64,000 nt of DNA from Paucibacter sp. Y2R2-4 (GCF_025717535.1 NZ_JAJIRO010000002.1:186001-250000), one strand, 5' to 3'; shown: positions 46,309 to 55,300, numbered from the stretch's first letter. A program made the numbers and translations. The notes: a model not told the origin generated them from the letters alone.

Positions 46309-47009
46309 CCCCGACCTTTCAAGACCGAGCCGGGCACCACAGCCGAGGCTTGGCGCCGCACCACTTCGAAACGCAACCCGGCCGCCTCGGCGCCGCCGCC
46401 GGCCATGCCATCCAACGGCCCCTCAGGCTTTTGCAGCCGCGTCAAAACCACTTCGCTGCCCGGCACGCTGCGCGCTTGCAAGGCCAAACGGTCCACCAAC
46501 TGCATCACCCGTTCGGCCTCCAGGGCCGAGCCTTCCAGCCGCAGCGAGCCGCCCTGCAAGTCCATGGCCTGCAGCTGCAAGCCCGGCGGCAAAGCCTGCT
46601 CCAGCGCTTGCCAGCGGCTGCCCCAGTCCTTGCCCAACTCGGGCCGCAACTCTGCGGCAATGACCCAGGCGCGTGCCTGCAACTCGGGTGTTCGATTGAC
46701 CGAGCTGCTAGCGTCCACAGCGCCACGCGTCGCCGCAGTGCCGCGAGCTGCCCCCGACTGGGCGCTGAGCTGGTCCAAGAGCAGCCACTGCTCCTCCAGC
46801 TGCTGCGCCTGCACGCGCAGCTGGTACTGCTGCAACAAGAGCAGGCCCAGGCACAGCGAGGCCAGCAGCAAATAGGCCCACATCCACAGGCTGGGCTTTT
46901 GCGCCCCCGGCATGAAGTCGGGCTGCGGCCAGCTTGTTGTGCGGCTTGGGCGAGCCATGCCGGAACGAGAGCCACGCAGGGCCGGCGGATTCAAGAAGCT
47001 CACGCTCAT
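46305..47009 (-). CDS. PilN/GspL-C-like inner-membrane assembly protein
   Basis: A 234-residue bitopic protein. SVSFLNPPALRG at the N-terminus resembles the conserved PilN start (INLLP-type), which contacts PilM. A membrane segment lies near residues 42-60 (WAYLLLASLCLGLLLLQQ), followed by coiled coil and a ferredoxin-like domain (LQLQAMDLQGGSLRLEGSAL). It overlaps the PilM-like gene by one base (TGATG). Confidence 0.72.
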   Translation of the reverse strand: MSVSFLNPPALRGSRSGMARPSRTTSWPQPDFMPGAQKPSLWMWAYLLLASLCLGLLLLQQYQLRVQAQQLEEQWLLLDQLSAQSGAARGTAATRGAVDASSSVNRTPELQARAWVIAAELRPELGKDWGSRWQALEQALPPGLQLQAMDLQGGSLRLEGSALEAERVMQLVDRLALQARSVPGSEVVLTRLQKPEGPLDGMAGGGAEAAGLRFEVVRRQASAVVPGSVLKGRG

Positions 47010-47872
47010 CAGGCTAGCGCCTCCGAAGCCAACCAGTGGGCCGCTTGCGGGCTGTCGTGCAGCGCACCCAACTCATCCGACACATCCCAACGAGTCCCTT
47101 GTGGGCCCCAGCCCATCAGCTTGGGTGCATGGCTGCTGCCGGTGGCTGGCTGCAAGCCCTGCATCAGCGCCTGCAACTCCTGGCTGTCGGCCTGGTCCAG
47201 ATAGCGTTGCTGAACCTCGACCAATTGGCCCTTGGACAGACTCAACCAGCTGAGCATGCGCCCCTCCAACAAGGCCAGGCCCGAGCTCTCGGCGCGCGCC
47301 CAAGCTTGGTCCAGCGTGGCGGCAATCGCCAGCGCATGGCTCCAAGCGGGGCGCAGCGACAAGATGCGCACCCGGTAGCGCTGTGCCGTTTGGCTCAATG
47401 CAGCCAGGCTCAAACCGCCCTGCTCTTGCAAAGCCACCGCATGGCGTTGCCCGGCGGCTGGGCCGCTGCCCGGCTGCCACAAGGCCAGCGGCCAGTCTTG
47501 CGCCGCCGCTCCGAAGTAATGGACAAACTGCAGGCGCGCATAGGCCTTCACCGCTTGCGCGTCGGCCAGCGGCATATCGGCCGGCACGCTGACGTTGTGC
47601 ACCCAGGCTCCACCGACCCAGATGCGCAGCTGCTGGCCCGGATGGGCCGCGCACCAGCTTTCAAAGTCGGGCCAGCTCTGGCCTTTTGAATTGGATGAAT
47701 CAGCGAGCGCCGGGTTGAAGCTCCATAGCCCCGCCTCACCCCAGTAAAGGGAGGCCACCGGCAGCGCGCGGGCGCTTTGCCAAGCGTGGAAGCGCTGCAC
47801 CAGACGCGACAACAAACCCTGTTTAGCAAGGGCTGGCGCGCCAGCAAAAGTCTCAGTCGGCAAGCGTGACAC
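47009..47872 (-). CDS. PilM/GspL-like cytoplasmic assembly protein
   Basis: A 287-residue soluble protein without signal peptide or membrane segment. Length and position (after the ATPase and before PilN/PilO-like genes) fit the actin-like PilM or the cytoplasmic part of GspL. The sequence is weakly conserved; features include LRIWVGGAWVHNVSVPADMP and LALLEGRMLSWLSLSKGQLV. The likely start is the GTG at 47872, overlapping the ATPase gene by 20 bp. The identification leans on context. Confidence 0.62.
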   Translation of the reverse strand: MSRLPTETFAGAPALAKQGLLSRLVQRFHAWQSARALPVASLYWGEAGLWSFNPALADSSNSKGQSWPDFESWCAAHPGQQLRIWVGGAWVHNVSVPADMPLADAQAVKAYARLQFVHYFGAAAQDWPLALWQPGSGPAAGQRHAVALQEQGGLSLAALSQTAQRYRVRILSLRPAWSHALAIAATLDQAWARAESSGLALLEGRMLSWLSLSKGQLVEVQQRYLDQADSQELQALMQGLQPATGSSHAPKLMGWGPQGTRWDVSDELGALHDSPQAAHWLASEALA

Positions 47873-49406
47873 GATCGAGTTCCTCCAATGTGGATTCGCC
47901 GCGCCGCACCAGGGCGACGGCAGCCTCGCGCAGCGTGCGCATGCCACGCTCGCGCGCGGCCTCCTTGATGCGGCTCATCGCGGCGCGTGCTGCGATCAGG
48001 TCGCGCAACTCATCATCCAAGCAGAGCAGCTCCGAGACCGCCCGGCGGCCCTTGTAGCCCGTGCCCCGGCAATGGCTGCAGCCCCGGCCCTGCATGAACT
48101 GATCGCCCGGCTGCGGGCTCAGGCCAAGCGCAGCCAACTCCGCGCCGCTGGGTTCAACCGGCGCGCGGCAATGCTGGCAGTTGATGCGCATCAGGCGCTG
48201 GGCCAAGACACCATTCAGGGCGGCGACCACGTTGTAGAGGTCCAAGCCCATATGCATGAAGCGACCCACCACATCGAAAGCGTTGTTGGCATGAACGGTC
48301 GAAAAAACCAAGTGGCCGGTCAAGGCCGCCTGCACCGCAATCTGCGCAGTTTCGGCATCACGGATCTCGCCCACCATCACCCGGTCGGGGTCATGCCGCA
48401 AGACCGAACGCAGGCCGCGCGCAAAGCTCAGGCCTTTTTTCTCATTGACCGGAATCTGCACCACGCCGGGCAGCTGGTACTCGACCGGGTCTTCAATCGT
48501 GATGATCTTGTCTTGCCCGGTGTTGACCTCGGAGATCGCCGCGTACAGCGTGGTGGTCTTGCCGCTGCCGGTGGGGCCGGTGACCAAGAGCATGCCGTGC
48601 GGTTGCCGCGCCAAGGCGCGGATGGCGGCACGCGCCTCGGGTTCGAAACCGAGGGAATCGAGCGTGAGTGCGCCCTGCGCCTGGATCTGCGCTCGGTCCA
48701 GCACCCGCACCACGGCGTCTTCGCCGAAGACGCTGGGCATGATGGACAGACGGAAGTCAATCTCGCGGCCCTGCATGCGCAGCTTGAAGCGCCCATCTTG
48801 CGGCAGGCGGCGCTCGCCAATGTCCAGCTCGGCCATCACCTTCAGGCGCGAAACCAATTGCTCGGCCGCCAGGGTGCCCTCAAGGTTTTTCACCTCCAGC
48901 ATCACGCCGTCGACGCGAAAGCGCACCTTCAGGCCGCGCAGATGGGTTTCGAAATGAATGTCGCTGGCGCCGTCTTGCAGTGCGTCGTACAGCGTGGCGT
49001 CCAAGAGGCGCAGCACCGGGCTGGCCTGCTCGCTCAGGTTCAGCGCAGAAAGCTCCTGCGCCTGCGCGCCTTCGCTGCCATCGGCAAAAGCTTCGCCCAG
49101 GTCTTGCAAGGCGCGGAAATCCAGCTCGCCAGCGCCCAGGGCCGCGTCCAGCTCTGCCGCGCTACAAGCCACCCAGCGCAGAGAGCGCTTGAGCCGCGCC
49201 TCGACGCGCTGCAACAGCATGCCGTCCAGCGCCCGGTCGGCCAGCAAGGCCAAACGCCCGCGTGACGACACGGCCATCACCGCGCGCCAACGCTGCGCCT
49301 CGGCCTGGCTCCAAAGCTCGAAGCTCAGGTTCCACGGCCCCTCCTCCAGCGGCAGCCGCGCCAGCGCGGCCTGCGCCGTCAATTCGCTCGACAAAACCGC
49401 GCTCAA
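47853..49406 (-). CDS. GspE/PilB-type secretion ATPase
   Basis: A 517-residue hexameric ATPase that drives pseudopilus assembly. Walker A GPTGSGKTT is at residues 277-285, the Asp box is ITIEDPVEYQLPG, Walker B is PDRVMVGEIRDAETA, and the His box is LTGHLVFSTVHANNA. Two CxxC pairs (CQHCRAPVEP; CSHCRGTGYKG) form the zinc-binding site of GspE. The N-terminal ~120 residues are an N1E-like domain. Translation probably starts at the TTG at 49406, overlapping the gspF stop (TTGA). No second retraction ATPase is present, favouring a secretion role over a twitching pilus. Confidence 0.92.
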   Translation of the reverse strand: MSAVLSSELTAQAALARLPLEEGPWNLSFELWSQAEAQRWRAVMAVSSRGRLALLADRALDGMLLQRVEARLKRSLRWVACSAAELDAALGAGELDFRALQDLGEAFADGSEGAQAQELSALNLSEQASPVLRLLDATLYDALQDGASDIHFETHLRGLKVRFRVDGVMLEVKNLEGTLAAEQLVSRLKVMAELDIGERRLPQDGRFKLRMQGREIDFRLSIMPSVFGEDAVVRVLDRAQIQAQGALTLDSLGFEPEARAAIRALARQPHGMLLVTGPTGSGKTTTLYAAISEVNTGQDKIITIEDPVEYQLPGVVQIPVNEKKGLSFARGLRSVLRHDPDRVMVGEIRDAETAQIAVQAALTGHLVFSTVHANNAFDVVGRFMHMGLDLYNVVAALNGVLAQRLMRINCQHCRAPVEPSGAELAALGLSPQPGDQFMQGRGCSHCRGTGYKGRRAVSELLCLDDELRDLIAARAAMSRIKEAARERGMRTLREAAVALVRRGESTLEELDRVTLAD

Positions 49407-50620
49407 TTGACTTGCTCCACCAGTTGGAAGATGGGCAGATACATCAACACCACCACGGTGCCGATGACCAAGCCCATCAAGAGCATCAAGACCGGATTGA
49501 TCAAGCGCGTGACCAGTTCGCTCAAGCGGGTCAGCTCTTCGTCATAAAAGGCAGCGGCTTGCGCCAACATCGGGCCCATCTCGCCGCTGCGCTCGCCCAC
49601 CCGCAACATGCGCAGCGACACCGGCGTGCCCAGGCCCTCGCGCTCCAGCGTCATCGACAAGCGCTCGCCGGTGCGCACGCCTTCGATGCAACGGTCCAGC
49701 TGCGGGCGCAGATGTGCGGCAATCACACCGCGCGCCGTCTGCAGCGCCGGCACCACCGGCACACCGGCCATCAAGAGCATGGCGACACTGCGATAGAACT
49801 GCGCCAAAGCCAGCAAGTGCAGCTTGGCGCCCAGCACCGGCAAGCGCCACAAGCGCGACAAGACCGCTTGCCGCAGGCCGCGCTGCCAAGCCAAGATTGG
49901 GCCCAGCAAGAGCGCAGCACCCAGGCCCATGACGGCCCAAGGGTGCTCGCCACTGAACTGGCCCACCGAGATCAACATCTTCGAGGCCCAGGGCAGATCA
50001 CCGCCCACGCCTTCGAGCAAACCGGCAAAGCGCGGCACCACAAAGACCAGCAAGAACACCACCACGGCGGTGCCCGCCGCGATCAAGGTGGCCGGGTAGA
50101 TCGCTGCCGCCACTAGCTTGCTGCGCAACTGCTCGGTCCAGGCCAGGTACTCGGCCTGTTCGGCCAAGGCGCGGTCCATCTGGCCGCTGCGCTCGCTGGA
50201 CTCGACCACCGCGATGAAGAGTCCGTCAAAGGCCTGCGGCTGGCTGCGCAAAGCGGTGGAGAAAGACTCTCCCAGCTGGATGCGCGCGATCACGCCGTCC
50301 AAGGCCTCGGTCACGCCGCTGCCTTGTTGCTGCTCTTCCTTCTGCTTCAAGGTCACCAAGGCTTCCAACAAGGGAATGCCTGCCTTCAGCAGCACCGAGA
50401 GCTGCTGCGCAAACTGCCGCAGGGGAAAACGCTGAGCCGCGCGCGCTTGGCGTGTCTCGCTCGCCCCTGCCCCTCCAGCCGGCAAGAGCGGATGGACCGA
50501 GATCAGCGCCGACGGCGCCACGCGCAGCGCGGCGGCCACGGCTTGCGCATCCGCAGCCTCCACCTGAGCTTGCGCTGGGCGCCGGGCGGCGTCGAGATAA
50601 CTGACCAGATACTGGGGCAT
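49403..50620 (-). CDS. GspF/PilC-type inner-membrane platform protein
   Basis: A 405-residue polytopic protein with two repeated GspF domains. The first contains RQFAQQLSVLLKAGIPLLEALVTLKQ and ESSERSGQMDRALAE; the second has QFYRSVAMLLMAGVPVVPALQTA and RVGERSGEMGPMLAQA. Three membrane segments include LIAAGTAVVVFLLVFVVPRF and LINPVLMLLMGLVIGTVVVL. The ATG at 50620 (MPQYLVSYLDAARRP) gives the standard N-terminus. It is the first gene of the cluster and is divergent from the subtilisin-like gene. Confidence 0.92.
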   Translation of the reverse strand: MPQYLVSYLDAARRPAQAQVEAADAQAVAAALRVAPSALISVHPLLPAGGAGASETRQARAAQRFPLRQFAQQLSVLLKAGIPLLEALVTLKQKEEQQQGSGVTEALDGVIARIQLGESFSTALRSQPQAFDGLFIAVVESSERSGQMDRALAEQAEYLAWTEQLRSKLVAAAIYPATLIAAGTAVVVFLLVFVVPRFAGLLEGVGGDLPWASKMLISVGQFSGEHPWAVMGLGAALLLGPILAWQRGLRQAVLSRLWRLPVLGAKLHLLALAQFYRSVAMLLMAGVPVVPALQTARGVIAAHLRPQLDRCIEGVRTGERLSMTLEREGLGTPVSLRMLRVGERSGEMGPMLAQAAAFYDEELTRLSELVTRLINPVLMLLMGLVIGTVVVLMYLPIFQLVEQVN

Positions 50621-50708
50621 GAGTCTTGGGAAGCGGAGGCGAAACGAGGGAGCAAAGGCTGCTCGCAATGAGCCGAAGGAGCTATGAAAGTGAGGCAGCT
50701 TAAGAAAA

Positions 50709-50811
50709 GCCTGTGACTGCGCCATGAAAGACAGATTTGTGACGCGTCATCACTCAAGCTCGGTGGCTCGCTTGAGCCGTTGGAACCATGAACAGGGGCT
50801 TTGTCACAGGC
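50709..50811. promoter_or_regulatory. Inverted repeats in the gspF/protease divergent region
   Basis: A perfect 9-bp inverted repeat, GCCTGTGAC at 50709-50717 and GTCACAGGC at 50803-50811, brackets a smaller hairpin CTCAAGC/GCTTGAG at 50753-50776. They lie in the spacer between gspF and the protease and could be operators shared by both directions. Confidence 0.4.
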
Positions 50812-50840
50812 AATTCACGCGCCGGCGATACCTTGAGCGG

Positions 50841-52718
50841 ATGAAGACCTCACACGCCAAAACCCTCACCTTTGCGCGCAGCATGATGGCCGCAAGCCTG
50901 GCTCTGTTGAGCCTCAGCGCGCTGCTTTCACCCAGCGCTGCAAATGCCGCCGCCACAAGGACAAGCCCACCAAGTCAGGCCGCCAAGCCACTGCAAGCCA
51001 GCAGCCAGGGTCTGCTCTTGCAGCTGCAGCCCTCGGCCAAAGCGCCTGAAGCCGAGATCAAGCGCCTGCTGGCCGAGCTGAAGCTGCCCCTGCACTACAG
51101 CCGCAGCCTGGGCAACGGCTGGCATCTGCTGGAAGGCACGCAAGCCGCTTTGCCGCGCACCGAAGCCAGCGCCCTGGCCGAGCGCCTGCGCGCCGATGCG
51201 CGCGTGGCTTTTGTCAGCCTCAATGGCCGCGAGCAGCGCGCCGCCGTACCCAACGACAGCTTGTTCCGCCCGGCCGACGGCAAGAATGCGCAGTGGTGGC
51301 TGGATGACGTCAACGCCAGCAGCAACCCCGCCGCCGCCAACTTCACCAAGGCCTGGGATGCCGGCGTCGGCAACGGCTCGCCCATCGTGGCGGTCTTGGA
51401 CTCGGGCCTGGTGGACCACCCCGAGTTGCCGCCCGGCAAGCTGGCGGCCGGCTACAACTTCGTCAGCAAGATTGAATACGCGAACAACGGCGTCGGCCGC
51501 GGCGCCAGCACGGTGGACCCGGGTGACGCCCTGACCCAAGCCGAGTTCGACGCCAACAAGGCCCTGTGGGATGGTTGCGTGGTCAACCCCAGCAACAGCT
51601 GGCATGGCACCTTGATCGCAGGCCAAATCGGGGCCAGCACCAATGACGCCAAGGGCGTGGCCGGCATCAACTGGAACGCCCGGGTGATGCCGGTGCGCGT
51701 GTCGGGCAAATGCGGCGCGGCCGTCTCCGACATGGTGGACGGCATGCGCTGGGCCGCAGGCTTGAGCGTGACCGGCGTACCGAACAACCCAAACCCGGCC
51801 AAGGTACTGGTGATCGGCTATGCCGGCCTGACCTCTTGCGATATCGCCGACCCCGACAAAGACGTGGCGGCCGCCGCCAAGCTCTACACCGACACCATCA
51901 AAGAGCTGCGCGCCAAGAATGTGTTGATCGTGGCGGCTGCTGGCAATCTGCGCGGTGTGGTCGGCCGCCCGGCCAATTGCGCCGGCGTGATGGGCGTGAC
52001 CTCGGTCAACAAGCAAGGCTTCAAGGCCATTTACGCGAACTTCGGCAAACAGGTCACGCTGGCCGCCCCGGGCGGCGACCAGGACAACGGCGCCAGCTGC
52101 GATTCGACCCTGGCCGACACCGGCATCGTCTCGACCTACAAACCAAATCTGAGCGTGACGCCTGCGACCTACCACGCCGCCGTCAGCGGCAGCAGCTTTG
52201 CCGCACCCCAAGTGGCCGGCACCGCCGCGCTGATGTGGGGCCTGAACCCCGCGCTGACCTTGGATCAAGTGGAAGCCGGCCTGAAAGCCAGCGCTCGCCC
52301 CCATGTGCTGGCGCCCGCCCTGGGCTACTGCACCGCGACCAACAAGAGCCGCTGCACCTGCACCGCCGACACCTGCGGCGTCGGCCTGCTGGACGCTGAG
52401 GAGGCGATGAAGTTTGCAGCCGCCCCCACGAGCTACACCGCGCCAAAACGCAATGCTGTGGTGGTGGAGAGCGATAGCCTGAAGGCCTGCGGCAAGCTGC
52501 AAGGCAGCACCGCCTTCATACCTCCAGTGCCCACGCCTGAGCCAACCCCCACGCCTACACCGACGCCCACGCCAACTCCGACGCCGACGCCGACACCCGA
52601 GCCATCGACGGGCGGCGGTGGTGGCGGTGGCGCTGCCTCGCCCTGGTGGGTGGCAGGCCTCGGTCTGGCTGCGGCTCTGCTGCGCCGCCCTAAGAAGCAC
52701 GGCGTGATCACGCGTTAG
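50841..52718 (+). CDS. S8 family (subtilisin-like) secreted peptidase with GlyGly-CTERM-like tail
   Basis: A 625-residue secreted serine protease. A signal peptide ends SAANAAATR near residue 37 and a propeptide follows to about residue 140. The catalytic domain has Asp187 in VAVLDSGLVDHPEL, His255 in SWHGTLIAGQ, the oxyanion Asn369 in VAAAGN, and Ser452 in SGSSFAAPQVAG. A Pro/Thr repeat linker at ~575-600 leads into Gly7, a hydrophobic segment (SPWWVAGLGLAAALL) and RRPKK, a GlyGly-CTERM-like sorting tail cleaved by rhombosortases in proteins sent through type II secretion. I chose the ATG at 50841. It is divergent from the secretion cluster and may be its client. Confidence 0.9.
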   Translation: MKTSHAKTLTFARSMMAASLALLSLSALLSPSAANAAATRTSPPSQAAKPLQASSQGLLLQLQPSAKAPEAEIKRLLAELKLPLHYSRSLGNGWHLLEGTQAALPRTEASALAERLRADARVAFVSLNGREQRAAVPNDSLFRPADGKNAQWWLDDVNASSNPAAANFTKAWDAGVGNGSPIVAVLDSGLVDHPELPPGKLAAGYNFVSKIEYANNGVGRGASTVDPGDALTQAEFDANKALWDGCVVNPSNSWHGTLIAGQIGASTNDAKGVAGINWNARVMPVRVSGKCGAAVSDMVDGMRWAAGLSVTGVPNNPNPAKVLVIGYAGLTSCDIADPDKDVAAAAKLYTDTIKELRAKNVLIVAAAGNLRGVVGRPANCAGVMGVTSVNKQGFKAIYANFGKQVTLAAPGGDQDNGASCDSTLADTGIVSTYKPNLSVTPATYHAAVSGSSFAAPQVAGTAALMWGLNPALTLDQVEAGLKASARPHVLAPALGYCTATNKSRCTCTADTCGVGLLDAEEAMKFAAAPTSYTAPKRNAVVVESDSLKACGKLQGSTAFIPPVPTPEPTPTPTPTPTPTPTPTPTPEPSTGGGGGGGAASPWWVAGLGLAAALLRRPKKHGVITR

Positions 52719-53164
52719 GCTCTGATGACCGGTGGTGTGGCGACCCGCTGGGCCCATGCCTTGCGAGGCAAAGGAAATGCACTGCAAATCCTTTGCTTTT
52801 CGTCAAAACAGCGTCACAAACCATCAGCACAATAGCGGTCATTCGAGGCAACAACAACCGGCTGCAGATTGGGCAGAGTTCTGGAACCCGTCACCAGAGC
52901 CGAGAATACCGTCGCCATGTGAGCATGGTGTCCGGAAGTCAACAGGGCCACAAACCGCAAGGGGGTGGCCCTTTGCTTTTGTGGCGCCGGTTTTGGCGCA
53001 GACCCCATGCGAGAGCGATTGATTCAGTCATCTGCCTCCTGTGGCGCGCATGCCGCATTGCGCGATCTGCCTTGACAGAGCCCAGACAGACTCGGCACAC
53101 TGCGCCCTCGATTCGATGCAGCCCTGGCATCTAACACCCTCAACCCACTGAAAAGGAGCACACC
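52719..53164. other. Intergenic region between protease and small ORF
   Basis: A 446-bp stretch without a recognised gene. It contains a terminator-like hairpin at 52957-52980 and a -35-like TTGACA at 53072-53077 without a good -10 partner. That hexamer may belong to a promoter for the small ORF at 53165. Nothing else was recognised. Confidence 0.4.
52957..52980 (+). terminator. Terminator-like hairpin downstream of the protease
   Basis: GCAAGGGG-GTGG-CCCTTTGC forms an 8-bp stem (one G-U) with a tetraloop, followed by TTTT. It is 238 bp past the protease stop. Confidence 0.45.
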
Positions 53165-53230
53165 ATGCATGCAACTGATATTGCCCACCATGCGTCGGCC
53201 CTGCTCCTGCAAATGGGCGCTTGCCGCTGA
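53165..53230 (+). CDS. Hypothetical 21-residue peptide with strong ribosome-binding site
   Basis: The ORF encodes MHATDIAHHASALLLQMGACR then TGA. AAAAGGAG ends 8 nt before the ATG, one of the best ribosome-binding sites in this part of the window, and a TTGACA hexamer lies about 90 bp upstream. The peptide has three His and one penultimate Cys and no membrane segment. It could be a leader peptide controlling something in the 240-bp stretch before rsgA, or a small protein. I do not recognise it. Confidence 0.4.
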   Translation: MHATDIAHHASALLLQMGACR

Positions 53231-53470
53231 AGTTTCCTCATCTCTTGGATCAAAGCTGACTCCAAGCCTGAGCGGACCTTGAACTGAACTTCAGCCGCTA
53301 AGCCTGCTCTCCTGACTGAGCAGCCCCGCAGTCCCAACCAGACCTGCGGCCGACGCAAGACTTTCCTCCTGCAGCCCCGACAGCGCCACCTTGCGCTGCC
53401 GACTCGTCACGCTTCGCTCTTGCTTCAAGAGCCCGGCGTGTTGGAAACGTTCGACCGTCTTTTCATCACC

Positions 53471-54613
53471 ATGCTGAACAGCAACACAAGCAACACAAGT
53501 ATCACCAACACTCACTTCAATACCGAAACACGCATTGATTCCCTGCAGCCCTTTCGCACTTTGGGCTTGAACCCCAGCGCCCTGTGGCCGGCATTGAGCC
53601 AACTCGACTGGAGCGATGATGCGCAGCTCTGGCGCATCACCGAGTTGCACCGCGATCGTCTGGGCTTGCAAAACTGCATGTCCAACGCGACCTTGAACGC
53701 GCGGGTCTTGCCCGCAATGAACCAAGCCTTGGCAAGCCAAGGCGAGAGCCTGGCCGTAGGGGACTGGGTCTTGGCGCGACGCAATGCACTGAACGAGCTC
53801 TGGGTCCATGCCCGTGCCGCGCCGCTCAACACCTTGAACCGGCGCGACCCCGAAGGCCGCCGCCAGGCCCTGGTCAGCAATGTGGACTTGGCGCTGCTGG
53901 TCATGGGCTTGGACCACGACTTCAAGCTGGCCCGGCTGGACCGCTATTTGGTGCTGACGCACTCCGCCGGTGTGCCGGCGCTGGTGGTCTTGACCAAGGC
54001 GGATCAATGCCCCGATGTGCCGACGCGCATCGCGCAGGTGCGCGCGCATTTGGCCGGCTCGCCCGGTGCGGTGCTGGAGGTCTTGGCGCTCGACGGCACC
54101 GCGCCGAGCAGCCGCCAGGCCCTGCTGCCCTGGCTGGGCCTGGGGCAGACCTTGGTGATGCTCGGCTCCAGCGGCGCCGGCAAGTCGACCTTGAGCAACA
54201 CCCTCAGCCAGACAGCGCAGCAGCAGGTGGGTGGCGTGCGCCTGGACGACAGCCGAGGCCGTCACACCACCACCGCCCGCAGCTTGCAGCGCTGTGTGGG
54301 CGGTGCCTGCATCATCGATACGCCCGGCCTGCGCAGCTTGCAACTGGACGCCGACGAGGCCGCTGTGCTGCGCGCTTTTGACGATGTGCAAAGCCTGGCT
54401 CAGGCCTGCCGCTTTCGCAACTGTGCCCACCAAGGCGAGCCCGGTTGCGCGGTGCAGGCCGGCCTGAACGCGCAGCGGCTGAAGAGCTTTCACAAACTGC
54501 AACGTGAGGCCAGCCGTGAGCAGATGACGCATCTGGACCGCCAAGAAGCGTTGGCCAAGTGGAAGACGATTGCGCGGGCCAGCCGTGCCGTGATCAAGTC
54601 CAAGCGCGGCTGA
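53471..54613 (+). CDS. rsgA: Ribosome small-subunit-dependent GTPase A (RsgA/YjeQ)
   Basis: A 380-residue late-stage 30S assembly GTPase. It shows the circularly permuted G-motif order typical of RsgA: G4 TKAD at 175-178, then G1 GSSGAGKST at 232-240, then G3 DTPG at 283-286. The zinc-binding tail has Cys313, Cys318, His320 and Cys326. The OB-fold-like N-terminal domain includes ESLAVGDWVLARRN. It is slightly longer than E. coli RsgA (350) and resembles the long subgroup annotated as ribosome small subunit-dependent GTPase A. I chose the ATG at 53471; a start 51 bp upstream is in frame but adds an unlikely tail. The 240 bp before it contain a small CTGCTC/GAGCAG hairpin at 53304-53323. Confidence 0.93.
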   Translation: MLNSNTSNTSITNTHFNTETRIDSLQPFRTLGLNPSALWPALSQLDWSDDAQLWRITELHRDRLGLQNCMSNATLNARVLPAMNQALASQGESLAVGDWVLARRNALNELWVHARAAPLNTLNRRDPEGRRQALVSNVDLALLVMGLDHDFKLARLDRYLVLTHSAGVPALVVLTKADQCPDVPTRIAQVRAHLAGSPGAVLEVLALDGTAPSSRQALLPWLGLGQTLVMLGSSGAGKSTLSNTLSQTAQQQVGGVRLDDSRGRHTTTARSLQRCVGGACIIDTPGLRSLQLDADEAAVLRAFDDVQSLAQACRFRNCAHQGEPGCAVQAGLNAQRLKSFHKLQREASREQMTHLDRQEALAKWKTIARASRAVIKSKRG

Positions 54614-54698
54614 CACCAGGGCTTGCCAAGCGGCGCGGTGAAACGACATGCCTGCATGCGACACTGCGCCGCTTCCAACCCCCGTGGAGCGCGAACCG

Positions 54699-55040
54699 AT
54701 GAGCCCTGCCGAACTCGCCCAGACCCAGTTGCTGGCCTATAACGCCAAGGATCTCGAGGCCTTTGTGGCCTGCTATAGCGAGGATGTGCGCGTCTGGCGC
54801 AAGCCGGGCGAAGCGCCGAGCGTGCAAGGGCGCGAGGCCTTTCGCGAAAGCTATCGCAAGGGACCTTTCGCGCAGCCCCAGGTGCAGGCCGAGATTGCCC
54901 AGCGCATCGTGATGGGCAATACCGTAATCGATCATGAGTTGGTGCATGGCCGCGGCGGCGACCAGCCCCAGCAGGTGGCGGCCATCTACCGCTGCCGTGA
55001 CGGCCTGATTGCCGAGGTCCACTTCTTCTCGCCCGATTGA
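54699..55040 (+). CDS. NTF2-like (SnoaL/steroid-isomerase-like) protein
   Basis: A 113-residue small cytoplasmic protein with an NTF2-like cone fold: MSPAELAQTQLLAYNAKDLEAF, CYSEDVRVW, GREAFRESYRKGPF and AAIYRCRDGLIAEVHFF. Members include isomerases and proteins of unknown role; catalytic residues cannot be assigned here. I chose the ATG at 54699 because GGAG lies 9 nt upstream; an in-frame ATG 51 bp earlier lacks a signal. It follows rsgA by 85 bp. Confidence 0.82.
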   Translation: MSPAELAQTQLLAYNAKDLEAFVACYSEDVRVWRKPGEAPSVQGREAFRESYRKGPFAQPQVQAEIAQRIVMGNTVIDHELVHGRGGDQPQQVAAIYRCRDGLIAEVHFFSPD

Positions 55041-55300
55041 ATCGGGCCACCTCCGTGCATCACGCCGGGTAAAGAAGTTAAAACCTGGGCGAGCTTGGCG
55101 GAAAATCCGGCTCGAACATGCGATGCTGTGAACCTGCGCAAGCCCATACAAAGGCCATGAAGGCCGCTCGCTTCGAGCGAACTGAATCGAAGCCCTTTGC
55201 GCTAGGTCCCGTCATCATCGTCAACCCCATTGAATAAAGGCATAGAGAGTTTCGCCGCCGCAGGCTCTGTCAGCCCTTACGCCGAATCGATTCCACTCTC

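Noticed and set aside
41116-50620. Canonical type IV twitching pilus or complete gsp operon
   Set aside because: No PilT retraction ATPase, no prepilin peptidase and no GspH-J set; the PilM-P-like proteins are too diverged and the pseudopilins are GspG-like.
52719-53164. Small coding genes in the protease/small-ORF gap
   Set aside because: Short open frames exist on both strands, but none has a ribosome-binding site or protein-like composition.
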